Source of the DNA: CAWDJT01 sp963828705
GTDB taxonomy: Bacteria; Desulfobacterota; Syntrophobacteria; Syntrophobacterales; Syntrophobacteraceae
Length of the DNA: 64,000 bases
NCBI GenBank assembly: GCA_963828705.1
Contig: CAWHGA010000050.1
Span: 51,835-115,834 of the forward strand
Reading direction: 5' to 3'
Shown here in pieces: positions 36,971 through 47,784 of this stretch. Positions within the stretch are counted from its first letter, which is position 1. Every line of letters begins with the position of its first letter. The translations under genes and the position numbers were made by a program. Under the pieces are notes generated by a model. The model was not told where the DNA came from, made no database searches, and saw only the letters and a list, made by a program, of their open reading frames with translations.

Positions 36971-38875
36971 GTGACGACTGTTCTGATCCTGCTGCTGATC
37001 TTCCCCTTGCTGGGGGCTGTGGTGCTGGCCTTGACCGGGCGCCGCTGGCCGCGCCGCGCCGTGGAAGGGTTGGCTTGCAGCACGGTGGTGGCTTCGTTGG
37101 TGGCGGCCGTGGTGGCCATGGTCCAGGCTGGACAACGAGCCTACTTTCTCGATCTGGGAACCTGGTTTGCAGTCGGCCGGTTTCAAGTCGCGGTGGAGCT
37201 TTACTATGACCCGCTGGCGGCAGCCATGGCACTGATGGTCACGCTGATTGCCGCGCTGGTGCACTTTTATTCCGTGTCCTACATGCGCGCCGAATCCGAT
37301 TACGTGCGCTATTTCTGCTTTCTGAATCTGTTCGTATTCGCCATGCTGATGATCATCGTGGCCGGCAACCTGGTGTTGTTGTATTTGGGTTGGGAAGGCG
37401 TGGGGCTGTGTTCCTATGCGCTGATCGGTTTCTGGTATCGAAAACCGGAAGCGGCTGCCGCAGGGCGCAAAGCCTTTGTCGTGACCCGACTGGGGGATGT
37501 GGCCTTGGCCATTGCGATTGCGCTCTGCTGGACCAGTCTTGGCCAGATTTCGCGTGCCGGCCATCCAGCAGGGAGCAGCCGGTCTCAGCCCCAAGATCGA
37601 CCTTGCTCCTGGGTTTGCTGTTGTTGTGGGCGGCGGTCGGGAAGTCGGCGCAGCTACCGCTGGCGGTCTGGCTGCCGGATGCCATGGCGGGACCAACGCC
37701 GGTTTCAGCGCTCATCCACGCCGCCACCATGGTGACCGCCGGCGTCTATCTGCTGATGCGGCTTTTCCCCTTAGTCCAGGCCTCGCCCCTGGTGATGCTG
37801 ACGGTCGCCTCTCTGGGGGTGGCCACCGCCTTCTTTGGCGCCTGTGGCGCCCTGGTGCAACGCGATATCAAACGGATTCTGGCCTATTCCACCATCAGCC
37901 AGGTCGGCTACCTGTTTCTGGCCGTGGGCGCCGGGGATATCGTCGGAAGCATGTTTCATCTGTTTTCCCATGCCTTTTTCAAGTCTCTATTGTTCCTGGC
38001 GGCTGGCTGCATCATTCAGGCGCTCCATGAGGAGCACGACATCTTCCGGATGAGCGGTCTGCGCCGCAGTCTCCCGGAACTCTACTGGCTGTTTCTGGCC
38101 GGGACCGTATCGCTGGGGGCGTTGCCGCTGGCCGGTGGGCTTCTTTCAGCAAGGATCGCATCCTGCTGGCTACCTTTGTGCAAACGGCGCCACATTTCAG
38201 AACTCTCTGGTGGTTCGCCATGCTGAGCGCGGTTCTTACCACGCTCTATGCTTTTCGGCTGCTGTTTGTGGTGTTTTTCGAGGAGGCCGGGAAGGCAACG
38301 GAACGTTCCCCAAAGCCGATTCGGCGCTGGATGATCCGGATCCTCTATCCGCTGGCGGTTCTTTCGGTGTTTGACGGATTTTTGAATCTTCCCGGGAACT
38401 GGACCGGAAAGGAGTATCTGGCCCGCTATTTGTCGCACGGTCCCGGGGGCCGTGCCGCATCTGCAGGCGTCTGCTGGCGTGGAGTGGGCCATGCAAATTG
38501 GGTGTGGCCTGGTCACGTTGTTGGCCATCATCTTTGCCTGGTATCATTACGGACCGCGAAACCTATTGGGCGGTCGCTCCCCTGTGGCGCTGCCGGGCGG
38601 GGTGCACAACCTGTTTTTCAATGGGTTTTATTTGGATCGATTGTCTTTACGTCGTCATCGTGCAACCATTTCGGGAACTGGCCAGAGTGCTCTGGCAGAA
38701 GGTGGACGAAGGCTGGTTGGATAATACCCTGGAACGCTCTGCCCGGACCTTCCCGGCGTTGGCAGGGGTAATCCGGCACTGGACTTCGGGCCAGGTTTCC
38801 TCCTATGTGGCCATGCTGCTTTTGGGGCTGGTTCTGATCCTAGGTGTCTTGACTGTGGCGTGGTGGTTTGTGTGA
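36971..38875 (+). CDS. nuoL: NADH-quinone oxidoreductase subunit L, frameshifted
   Basis: This is the distal Mrp-antiporter-like pump. LVLLYLGWEGVGLCSYALIGFWY contains the key Glu of helix 5. After a frame change near 37580, PLAVWLPDAMAGPTPVSALIHAATMVTAGVYL (helices 7-8 with key His), and RDIKRILAYSTISQVGYLFLA (Lys) follow; SHAFFKSLLFLAAG is also present. Further frame changes lie near 38130, 38440 and 38640. The end has the last helix after the lateral amphipathic helix. The start is GTG 36971; the stop overlaps nuoM. Confidence 0.92.
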
Positions 38876-40377
38876 AGGAACTGATCACGACAATGATGCC
38901 TTTCCCCTGGTTGAGCGCCATCGTGTTCGTGCCGTTGGCCGGCGCGCTGCTCGTTCTCGCGTGCGGGCGACGACCTGGCTGGTGCCGCTGGCTCAGCCTG
39001 GTAATCACGGTGCTTGACCTGTGCCTGGTGTTGCCGCTTCTGGGGTTGGATGCCAGCCCGCAACCCGGTCTTGCCGGCCGATGGCTCTTGGCGGAAGACC
39101 TCCCCTGGATTGAACCGCTGCAGGTTCACTACAGCCTGGCCGTGGACGGCATCAGTGTTCTGCTGGTTCTGCTGACCGCCCTGTTGGGTGTGCTGGCCGT
39201 ACTGGTTTCCTGGAAAGAGATCAATCAACGCGTGGCAGGCTTTCATTTTTTTCTGCTAACGATGCAGACCGGCATTCTGGGTGTCTTCCTGGCCACTGAC
39301 CTGTTTCTGTTCTACCTGTTTTGGGAAGCTCAGCTTATTCCCATGTTTTTTCTTATCGGGGTTTGGGGACACGAACAACGCATCCACGCCACGGTCAAAT
39401 TTGTGCTTTTCACGATTGGCGGAAGCCTGCTGATGCTTTTCGCGCTCATGGGGGTCTACGTGCTGCATGGCCAGCAGACCGGCCACTACAGCTTTCTCCC
39501 TGATGGAGCTGGTACACACCTCGTATTACCGGCCGGTCGAGCTGGTGTTGTTTCTTTTCTTTGTTCTGGCTTTTGTTATCAAGATGCCGTTGGTGCCGGT
39601 GCATACCTGGCTGCCGGACGCGCACACGGAAGCTCCCACTGCCGGAAGTGTTATTTTGGCGGGGGTGCTCCTCAAAACCGGTGCCTATGCCCTGCTGCGC
39701 ATCGCCTTTCCGCTCTTTCCCCAGGCCGCTCAGACCCTGGCGCCCTGGCTGGTGACTCTGGGGTTGGTCGGGATGTTTTACGGCGGCTGGATCGCTTTGG
39801 CCCAAGAAGACTTGAAACGGTTGGTGGCCTATTCGAGTATCGCCCACATGGGTCTCATTGCCGTTGGGTTGGCGGTATGGAACGCGGTTACCGTGACCGC
39901 CTCGCTTTTGCAGATGATCAATCACGGTATCACCACTTCGGCGCTCTTTATCCTGGTCGGGATGCTCGATGAGCGTCTTCATACCAGGAAACTCTCCGGT
40001 TTGGGCGGGTTGTGGCAAGTGATTCCGGTCTGGAGCGGGTTTTTTCTCTTCTTTGTCCTTGCTTCCCTTGGGCTTCCTGGGCTCAATAATTTCGTGGGCG
40101 AGCTGCTCATTTTGGTGGGGGCGTTCAAGACACATCCCTGGGTCTCTGCGGCGGGTTTCTGGGCCTGCTCTGGACCGTGGTTTATGGTCTCCGGATGCTG
40201 CAGGCAAGCCTCTGGGGCAAAGCACCAACTGGGCTCGAAGTTCCGGATCTGACCGGGCGCGAAGTGATCACTCTTGTCCCGCTGTTCCTGGGAGTGCTCT
40301 TCATGGGGATCTATCCGATACCGGTGCTGACCATTTTGCAGAAGGGTGTCGCTGGACTCATTACCCGAGGTGGCTAA
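38872..40377 (+). CDS. nuoM: NADH-quinone oxidoreductase subunit M, frameshifted
   Basis: This is the second antiporter-like pump. LFLFYLFWEAQLIPMFFLIGVWG carries the key Glu; MPLVPVHTWLPDAHTEAPTAGSVILAG and EDLKRLVAYSSIAHMGLI carry the other channel residues. Frame changes lie near 39490 and 40160. The start may be GTG 38872 (overlapping nuoL) or ATG 38893, which is closer to the family start. A gap of 204 bases follows. Confidence 0.92.
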
Positions 40378-40581
40378 TTGCGGACCGAGCCAGGGTGGGT
40401 GGTTACGTCGGGTGTGAATTGGTCTCGGTGGACTGAAGAGGAACTGGCAAGACATGACCAAGCAAGTCCGCAGGCGGGGTATTCATATCCAGGGAATGGC
40501 AGGGTCCCCCGCCCATGGTTCGCCCGTGGGCGAGCTGTGCGAGTCGGCTTGCAATGACATGGATAGCAGACTGGGTGTGAT

Positions 40582-42037
40582 ATGACTGAACTGATGGCCA
40601 TCCCCTGGGCTTCCATCCTGTTCCAGCTCCTGCTGACGGCAGGGGGGATCGTTCTTTTTGCTGTTGGCGCTCTCAGTAATAAGCGGCGGCAATCGCTTCT
40701 TTGCGTCCTGGCCCTGATTTGGGTGCTGGCGGCTGGTGCTGCGGCGCTGCTTCTAGACGGCGGCCGCGAAGCCTTCCTGCAGATGCTTGACGTGACTGGC
40801 TATGCGCGCTTCTTCAATGTGTTGATTGCCATCGTCACGGCCCTGACAGTGCTCTTAGCCCACCGGCACGTGGGGATGCGCCAGGTAGCCGGAGATGAGT
40901 TCTACGGGCTGGTGCTTTATGCGGCTCTGGGCATGTCGCTGGTGGCCGGTGCCACCCACTGGCTGGTGTTTTTCCTCGGATTTGAACTGCTGTCGCTGTC
41001 CTTCTATGTGCTCGTTGCCGTGCGTAAACAGGATTTTTACGGCAACGAAGCGGGTTTGAAATTCCTGGTGATGGGCATGGTGGCAGGCGGCTTCCTGGCT
41101 TTCGGCATTGCCGTGCTGTATGCGGCAACCGGCACTCTGAATATGGCGCAGAGCCTGGTGGTGGCCGCTAAATCCGAGCGTTCGTCGGGTGCGTTGCTGG
41201 CCATGGGGCTCATTTGGGTGGCCATTGGTTTCAAACTGTCGCTGGTTCCCTTTCATCTATGGACGCCGGACGTCTACCAGGGAGCGCCGGCTCCGGTGAC
41301 GGCGTTCCTGTCAACGGGTTCAAAAATCGCGGTCTTTGCCGGTTTGCTGCGTCTGCTGGAGCTGGCGCCTGATCGGCTTTGGGGATATTGCATCCCGGTC
41401 CTCTGGGGACTCGCCGCAACGACCATGGTGGTGGGGGATGTGACCGCCCTGGCGCAGACTCGACTCAAACGGCTCCTGGCCTATTCCTCCATTGCCCAGA
41501 TGGGCTACGTCGTGATGGGACTTCTGACGGTACGAACCGAGGGAGGGGCGGCCGTGGTGTTTTACTTCGCGGTTTATGTTCTGGCTGAACTGGGGGCATT
41601 CGGTGTAATCGCCACGCTCACCGGCGAACATGGCGACGACCTGGACGACCTGGATCACTATCGTGGTCTTGGCTACAGCCACCCCTGGCAGGCGTTCTTG
41701 CTGAGCCGTTTGCCTGTTGTCGCTTGCCGGCCTGCCGCCTACCGCCGGTTTTATCAGCAAGTTTCTGGTGTTCGAAGCGGTCTTGGCGGCCAATTATGTG
41801 TTGCTGGATATCCTGGCCATCCTCACAGTGATTGTTTCGATTTATATCTATTTGAAGGTGTTGGTAGTGTTATTCATGCGGCCGTCAGAACATCCCGTAG
41901 AAAGCAGCGGCTTTGGATTGGCTTCCCGCTGCGGGCTTGGCTTGGTTCTAGCCGGCACCCTGTGGCTTGGAGTACATCCTTCCCCGTTACTCAGCCTTAT
42001 CTCGCAGATTCTCCTGGCGTTTCGCACCATGAACTGA
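40582..42037 (+). CDS. nuoN: NADH-quinone oxidoreductase subunit N, one frameshift
   Basis: This third antiporter-like pump and last gene of the operon reads WLVFFLGFELLSLSFYVLVA (key Glu), LVPFHLWTPDVYQGAPAPVTAFLS and TRLKRLLAYSSIAQMGYV. A frame change near 41715 precedes LAGLPPTAGFISKFLVF. The start is ATG 40582; no clear terminator follows the stop. Confidence 0.93.
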
Positions 42038-42193
42038 GGTGCAGCTTTTGAGGCGGTTCCACGGCGCTAGCGGTGAACTCCTGCCTGTTCTCCGCATTGA
42101 ATCCCTGATACCTGATGGCATTCGTTTGAGGCACACTGTTTAGAGCAGGAACAATGATGGGACAAAGAACCGTCATGCGGCATATCGTTTTGT

Positions 42194-42898
42194 TCAACCG
42201 GCATCTTTTCGCCAGGCCAACCGGTGTTCCAAAGAGCGTGACAGTGAGGTGAAGGCGAAGCAAATGATGAAATAGAGGATTGCGATGAAGAGAAAAATTT
42301 CTGCAGGGTAGATCATGCTGCGATTGTTGATTTGAGTGCCCACATGAGTCAGTTCGGAAACCCCGACGATAAATGCGAGGGATGTGTCTTTGATCAGTGA
42401 GACGAACTGGTTTACGAAGGAAGGGACCATGTTGCGAAGCCCCTGGGGGAGGACGATGTAGATCATGGCCTGCCAGGGACGGAGCCCGGTGGATATGGCG
42501 GCTTCCGTCTGTCCCTTGGGAATCCCTTCAATACCGGCTCGGACAATTTGTGCCATGTAGGCCGAAGTGAACAGGGTGAGCGCCATGATGACGGTGCTGC
42601 TTTCCGGCATCGGGTGGCCCACCAGTGCCGGCGCCAGGAAATACATCCAGAAAATCACCATCAGCAGCGGCATGCCGCGGATGAGATTGACCACTGCCTC
42701 GGTAGTTCGGCGGATGAATCGATTATTATTGATGGACAGCAACCCTAAAATCAACCCTCCAAAAAATGACAACACGCAAGACACCACCGCCAGATGGAGG
42801 GTTAAAGCCAAACCACCGAGAGGCCCATGAGGATACGCGCCGATCAAGAAATAGGTAAGGTTCTTGCCGATGATCGAAAAGTCAAGCCAGGAGCCCAT
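42194..42898 (-). CDS. Polar amino acid ABC transporter permease (second)
   Basis: This intact permease of about 234 residues is of the HisM/GltK type: VVNLIRGMPLLMVIFWMYF, then the EAA loop TEAAISTGLRPWQAMIYIVLPQGLRNMVP. ATG 42898 lies two bases after the stop of the partner permease; the frame is open further upstream only because that gene is frameshifted. It ends the operon. Confidence 0.9.
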   Translation of the reverse strand: MGSWLDFSIIGKNLTYFLIGAYPHGPLGGLALTLHLAVVSCVLSFFGGLILGLLSINNNRFIRRTTEAVVNLIRGMPLLMVIFWMYFLAPALVGHPMPESSTVIMALTLFTSAYMAQIVRAGIEGIPKGQTEAAISTGLRPWQAMIYIVLPQGLRNMVPSFVNQFVSLIKDTSLAFIVGVSELTHVGTQINNRSMIYPAEIFLFIAILYFIICFAFTSLSRSLEHRLAWRKDAG

Positions 42899-42900
42899 AT

Positions 42901-43610
42901 TCAGTGGCCCTTCATCAGTGCCAGGTATTTCTTGTCGTAAAGATTCACCAGAGCCGTAATCACAAAAGACAACAGCACGTAGACCAGGGTTGCGGCTGAA
43001 AAGGCCTCGTATCCCTTGAAGGTATAGCTCTCGACTTGCCTGGCCTGATAGGTCAACTCCGCCACACCGATGGTCATGGCCAACGAGGAGTTCTTGGTCA
43101 GATTTAGAAATTGATTGATGAGCGGCGGAATGGTGATGCGGATGGCCTGGGGTAAAATGATGTACTGCATGGAGCGCAGGTAGGAGAAACCCGCGCTTCG
43201 GGCCGCTTCCATCTGCTCCTTGGGAATGGAGCGGATGCCCGAACGGATGTCTTCGGCGATAAACGCTGAGGTGTAGATGGTGAGTGCAATGACAGCGGCG
43301 CTGAATTCGAAGTTGGTGCTTCCCAACCAGACGTTGACGAGCCTGTGGGAGCACCTTGTAGGAACCGAAGTACCAGAAGAAGATCTGAACCAGCAGCGGG
43401 GTGTTGCGGAAGAACTCAAGGTAGCCGTGAGCGAACCAGCGAACGGGTTTGACGTTGCTCATCCGCATCACGGCTATGAGGAGTCCCAGGAGAAATGCCA
43501 GGACGATCGACACCAGGGAAAGCTGAATGGTCGTGTACAATGCCCGAAACCAGCCAGCCAAAGTACTTTCCCGAAAGGACGATGGCCCAGTCAAATTTGT
43601 AGCTGAGCAC
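42901..43610 (-). CDS. Polar amino acid ABC transporter permease (first), frameshifted
   Basis: GTG 43610 begins a family-like start (MLSYKFDWAIVLSGKYFGW). After a frame change near 43545, LYTTIQLSLVSIVLAFLLGL and EFFRNTPLLVQIFFWYFG follow; after another near 43350, the EAA loop MEAARSAGFSYLRSMQYIILPQA and SLAMTIGVAELTYQ. This is the GltJ/HisQ type. It starts 20 bases after the binding-protein gene. Confidence 0.88.
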
Positions 43611-43630
43611 GGTGTAATGGCCTTTCGAAT

Positions 43631-44447
43631 CTATTTATCAGCAGTGATGGTGAAAGTCCGCTTCATCGGGGTGGTGGTGTTGGGGCCAAACCATTTATCA
43701 AACAATTCCTTGGCCTTGCCGCTCTTTTCCATCTCCAGCAAGGTGGCGTTCACGAAATCCACAAAGGCTTTGTCGCCTTTGCGCATGCCCAGCCCATAGG
43801 GTTCATCGGAAATCTGCACGTCGGGGATTTCAAATTCTTCCTTGTTGGGGGCTTTGCCGCGCATCCCGGCGAGAATCGATTCGTCGGTGGTTACGGCAAA
43901 CACCTTGCCCTGCTGCAACGCCAGGAAAGCCTGGGGATAATCGTCGAAGGACAGGATGGTAGCGGTCGGCAGCAGCCTTGGCAGCGTTCTGTTCCGAAGT
44001 GGAACCCTTAGCGGTGCCGATCTTCTTGCCTTCCAGGTCCTTGAGGACCTTCACCGTCCCCTTTTTCACCAGAAACTTCTGACCGGTGGCAAAGTAGGTC
44101 ACGCTAAAATCGATCTGTTGGGCTCTTTCGGGGGTTTTGGTCATGGTGGCGGCAATGATGTCGATGTTGCCTTCGACGAGTTGCGGCATGCGACTGGCCG
44201 AGGTCACGGGTTTCAGTTCCAGTTTGACACCAAGCTTGTCGGCAATGGCCTTGCAGAAATCGATGTCATAGCCGATGATGGTGCGGGTTGATTCATCCAC
44301 GTAGCCAAATGGCGGCAGGGAGTCTTTGACACCGGCTACCAAAACCCCTTTTTTCTTGACGTCTGCCAGGGTGTCTCCAGCCAAAGCGGCACCGCAAAAC
44401 ATTCCCACTAGCACCATTGCCAGGCAAAGAATTCCAAAGCGTTTCAT
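43631..44447 (-). CDS. Polar amino acid ABC transporter substrate-binding protein, one frameshift
   Basis: Family 3 periplasmic binding protein. A signal peptide (MKRFGILCLAMVLVGMFCGAALAG) is followed by VLVAGVKDSLPPFGYVDE, GYDIDFCKAIADKLG and the IDIIAATMTKTPERAQQIDFS ligand strand, typical of glutamate/aspartate-binding proteins. A frame change near 43965 separates the second lobe (YGLGMRKGDKAFVDFVNA; LFDKWFGPN). The substrate is probably an acidic or polar amino acid. Confidence 0.9.
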
Positions 44448-44468
44448 GGCATTTCCTCCTTTTGAAGT

Positions 44469-45203
44469 TTAGTGCATTGGTGACAGGACCTGCTTCAGGA
44501 ACTGCTGTGTCCGTTCATGTTGCGGACACAGGAAAAACTCCGACGGGATAGCCTCCTCGAGGATCTCCCCGTGGTCCATAAACACCACGCGATCGGAAAC
44601 CTCGCGGGCAAAACCCATTTCATGGGTCACCACCACCATAGTCATGCCGCTCTGTGCCAAGTCTTTCATGACCGCCAGCACTTCACCGATCATTTCGGGA
44701 TCCAGCGCCGATGTGGGCTCATCGAAGAGCATAATCTTCGGCTTCATGGCCAGGGCACGGGCGATGGCCACGCGCTGCTGCTGTCCGCCGGACAGTTGCG
44801 CTGGATAAGCATCACGCTTTTCCGCGAGGTCGACACGTTCCAGCAGGGTCATGGCTTGCTCTTCGGCTTCGCGTTTACTGGTCTTGCGGATTTTGGTGGG
44901 CGCCAGGGTGATGTTGCGCAGAACCGACAGATGGGGATACAGGTTGAACTGCTGAAAAACGAATCCCACTTCGGCACGGAGCCTGTTGATGTCGGTCTGG
45001 GAGTCGGAAAGATCCATGCCGTCAACAACAAGCTTTCCGGAATCAATGGGTTCAAGCTGATTGATGGTGCGGATCAGGGTGGATTTGCCGGACCCCGATG
45101 GGCCGCAGATTACCACCACCTCACCTTGTTTGATACGGAGATTGACATTGTTGAGCACATGCAGCTTGCCAAACCATTTGTGTACCTCTTGAAAACTAAT
45201 CAC
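44469..45203 (-). CDS. Polar amino acid ABC transporter ATPase
   Basis: This intact 244-residue ATPase of the GlnQ/GltL type has Walker A GPSGSGKSTL, Q loop FVFQQFNLYPHLSVL, signature LSGGQQQRVAIARALA, Walker B IMLFDEPTSALDPEM and switch VVTHEMGFA. It is the first gene of a four-gene operon (ATPase, binding protein, two permeases), 21 bases before the binding-protein gene. Confidence 0.94.
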   Translation of the reverse strand: MISFQEVHKWFGKLHVLNNVNLRIKQGEVVVICGPSGSGKSTLIRTINQLEPIDSGKLVVDGMDLSDSQTDINRLRAEVGFVFQQFNLYPHLSVLRNITLAPTKIRKTSKREAEEQAMTLLERVDLAEKRDAYPAQLSGGQQQRVAIARALAMKPKIMLFDEPTSALDPEMIGEVLAVMKDLAQSGMTMVVVTHEMGFAREVSDRVVFMDHGEILEEAIPSEFFLCPQHERTQQFLKQVLSPMH

Positions 45204-45545
45204 GCTTCCCTCGCAACCGTGTCACACCGCCAAATCCGTTCTGTCCGGCATATCCAGACTTCATAACGCATCTGGCAGGTGCCGGACGAGTTCCGCAAGC
45301 TTCCAACCGCCGGCTATCGCCAGCAGCACTTCCAGCCGTCAAGTAGTGGGCCTTTAGCCTGAACGGTTATGACGACTGCGTCCAGGTGATCAACCAGCAA
45401 TCAGCATGAAACAACGTTTGCTCTCTCTATACATGACGCAGTTACAAGGGTCAAGCGAGGTCATAAGCGCCAGGCGGAATGCAGCGGATGAGTTAAGGAG
45501 GGTTCGCACATGTAACCAGGGCGGGGCTAGCGCCTCGTGTGCCAG
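45204..45545. other. Intergenic region
   Basis: These 342 bases upstream of the ABC operon show no gene, repeat or sure promoter. Confidence 0.5.
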
Positions 45546-46310
45546 CTACCACCGGTAGATTTCGTCGGGTTCCGGCAGGAAAGCATGGAACTCTTGCACT
45601 TCATCCAGGATGCGGGTGATTTCCCGGTGTCGCTCACGGCGCTCATCTCGCTGCACATGAACCAAAGCCAGGGCTTCACATCGGGCAGCTCGGGCAAAAT
45701 CCACGCAACCCTGAACGCTACCATGGCCAGAGGTCGAACCATCGAGGCGAAAGGCTTCATGGACAATAACCTGGCAATGACGAGCCAGTGCCAGGGATTC
45801 CCGGGTGGGTCGCCCATCACCGCTATAGAAAAGTGATTCCAGACCATGATCAAGGCGAAGCGCCAGGGATCGCTGGCTGTGTTCATTCTCCGCCGCCTGC
45901 CAGGAAAAACCCAATAACGACAGTGGATGGTCCGTGTCGAGCACGATAAACTCAAGGGGGAACTCCAACTTCTGGCGAAAATCGGGATAGGCCAAGTCCA
46001 CGGTAGTCTCGATCAGCCGCGCCAGTCCTTCAGGGCCAACAATGCGCAAGGGTTTTTGCCGCTTCATTTCCCAGAAACGCAAAAGAAGGAGCGGCACACC
46101 AAAGAAATGGTCGCCATGAAAATGGGAGATCCACACCGCATCCAACTCGTCAGCATCATCGGCGTGTCGCCAGTAACGACAGGCTGCGGTAAAGCCGCAA
46201 TCGAGCAGCAGCGACCGAGCGCTTCCCGCCACATCGGCACGCACCAGCAGGGCGGTGTTGGGGAGTCGTTCATCGCAGGCTTCGCCCACGCCCACAAAAG
46301 TCGCTTCCAT
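45546..46310 (-). CDS. MBL-fold metal-dependent hydrolase, RNase Z-like
   Basis: This intact 254-residue protein has the metal motif SHFHGDHFFGV (HxHxDH), a second Asp in YSGDGRPT and a late His in LVHVQ. The order (VGVGEACDERLPNTALLV opening, VHEAF strand) resembles the RNase Z/arylsulfatase branch of metallo-beta-lactamases. It is the last gene after znuA-znuC-znuB-zur on the same strand, 81 bases after zur. RNA or small-molecule hydrolysis is possible. Confidence 0.75.
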   Translation of the reverse strand: MEATFVGVGEACDERLPNTALLVRADVAGSARSLLLDCGFTAACRYWRHADDADELDAVWISHFHGDHFFGVPLLLLRFWEMKRQKPLRIVGPEGLARLIETTVDLAYPDFRQKLEFPLEFIVLDTDHPLSLLGFSWQAAENEHSQRSLALRLDHGLESLFYSGDGRPTRESLALARHCQVIVHEAFRLDGSTSGHGSVQGCVDFARAARCEALALVHVQRDERRERHREITRILDEVQEFHAFLPEPDEIYRW

Positions 46311-46391
46311 GTGGACTCCTCCGGTATCGGTGAAAGATCCAGGGCTTGTTCCCGCATTGTCCCCAACGAGGAAACAGCTTGGCGGATGGGA

Positions 46392-46880
46392 TCAACGCGG
46401 TTTCAGCAGCTTGGCTCCATAGCCGGGTTCGTTGCCGGTACGGCCGCGGTACTGGCGCAGGCACGTTTTGCAGACGCCATCCAGCCGCACCTCGACTCGC
46501 TCAATCAGGGCGGGAAAGGTGTTCTGCAGGGTGTTCACATCCACGGTGACGCTTTTTGGGTTGAGGCATTCCATGCTGCCGCAATGGGTGCAGTAGAAAT
46601 GCGGATGACGGGGATGATTGGGGTTTTCTGCCAACCCATAACGGAAGGAACGGTCCCCGGCCGTGATACGGTCGACCACCTTGTGTTCCACCAGCAGGTC
46701 AAGGGTCCGGTAGAGAGTCACACGGTGGACGGCCATGGCGCGTTCCATGGCGAAGGCGATGTCCTGGACGCTCAGGGGGGAGGTGCTGCTGCCGATGATC
46801 GCCAGCACCTGCAGGCGTCCGGGGGTATGGCCCAGGCCTGAGGATTCCAGCAATTTGGTGTAATCGCAAGCGTTACACAT
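46392..46880 (-). CDS. zur: Fur-family regulator, probably the zinc regulator Zur
   Basis: This intact 162-residue protein has a winged helix (TPGRLQVLAIIG; HRVTLYRTLDLLVEHKVVDRI), a Fur metal site (HPRHPHFYCTHCGSMECL) and structural CxxC pairs (CTHC, CKTC). An extra CxxC (MCNAC) sits at the very N-terminus. Position directly after znuABC suggests it senses Zn and represses that operon; Fur or PerR roles are less likely. Confidence 0.82.
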   Translation of the reverse strand: MCNACDYTKLLESSGLGHTPGRLQVLAIIGSSTSPLSVQDIAFAMERAMAVHRVTLYRTLDLLVEHKVVDRITAGDRSFRYGLAENPNHPRHPHFYCTHCGSMECLNPKSVTVDVNTLQNTFPALIERVEVRLDGVCKTCLRQYRGRTGNEPGYGAKLLKPR

Positions 46881-46939
46881 GGAAGAGGATCCTCGCGCAA
46901 GGGTTCATCGACTCCGGCCCTGGTTGCATGCAGCTAAGG

Positions 46940-47776
46940 CTAATGCTCAAGGCGTTGTTGCCGGAGTCGCAGAACGCGCCGATGTAAGGCGCGGCTTCCG
47001 GCTGCCAGGAAGTACCCACAACAGGCAATCATGACGATGGTGGCACCGGAAGTGAGGTTGAATCGGTAAGAAACCCACAATCCGAGGACAATGAAGGTGG
47101 CTCCGAAAAGACAACCCAGCCCCATCATTTTTTTCAGGGAGTAGGTGAACTGGCCGGCGATGGAGGCGGGAATGGTGAGCAGGGCAATGACCAAGATGAG
47201 CCCGACGATGCGGATGAGCATCACCACCGACAGGGCGATCAGCAAAAGCAGCAGGTAGTGAAGCAGCCGCACCGGCACGCCGCGCGTGGCGGTGAAGGCG
47301 TCGTCATAGGAAAAACTCAGGAGTTCCTTGTAAAACAGGCCCACGACAAGGAGAACCAGGAGGTCCAGGAGACCCATATACAGAAGGTCGACATGGGGGA
47401 CGGTAAGAATGCTGCCAAAGAGATAGCTCATCAGGTCACGATGATATCCTGGGGTAAGATCCACCAGGATCACCCCCAGGGCCATTCCCACCGCCCACAT
47501 GACGCCAACGATGGTATCTGCACCCTCCCGGTTCTCAAACGTGAACCAACCCATCAGCATGGCGATGCCTGCGGAAAATAGAGTGGCACCGAAAATCGGG
47601 GGAATGCCGAAAAAAATGGCCATGCCGATGCCGCCGTAGGCGGCATGGGCGATCCCGCCGGAAATAAAGACGATGCGATTAACCACCACCAGAGCACCAA
47701 TAATGCCGCAGGTGATGCTGACCAGCAGCCCAGCCCAAATAGCGTTGCGCATGAATTCGTAGTGCAGAATCTCCAT
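46940..47776 (-). CDS. znuB: Zinc/manganese ABC transporter permease ZnuB
   Basis: This ABC-3 type permease of about 278 residues starts at ATG 47776 (MEILHYEFMRNAIWAGLLVS). Family segments are GALVVVNRIVFISGGIAHAAYGG, DLMSYLFGSILTV and LILVIALLTIPASIA, with eight to nine helices. It follows znuC after eight bases and lies 59 bases before zur. Confidence 0.9.
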   Translation of the reverse strand: MEILHYEFMRNAIWAGLLVSITCGIIGALVVVNRIVFISGGIAHAAYGGIGMAIFFGIPPIFGATLFSAGIAMLMGWFTFENREGADTIVGVMWAVGMALGVILVDLTPGYHRDLMSYLFGSILTVPHVDLLYMGLLDLLVLLVVGLFYKELLSFSYDDAFTATRGVPVRLLHYLLLLLIALSVVMLIRIVGLILVIALLTIPASIAGQFTYSLKKMMGLGCLFGATFIVLGLWVSYRFNLTSGATIVMIACCGYFLAAGSRALHRRVLRLRQQRLEH

Positions 47777-47784
47777 GGGAAGAC

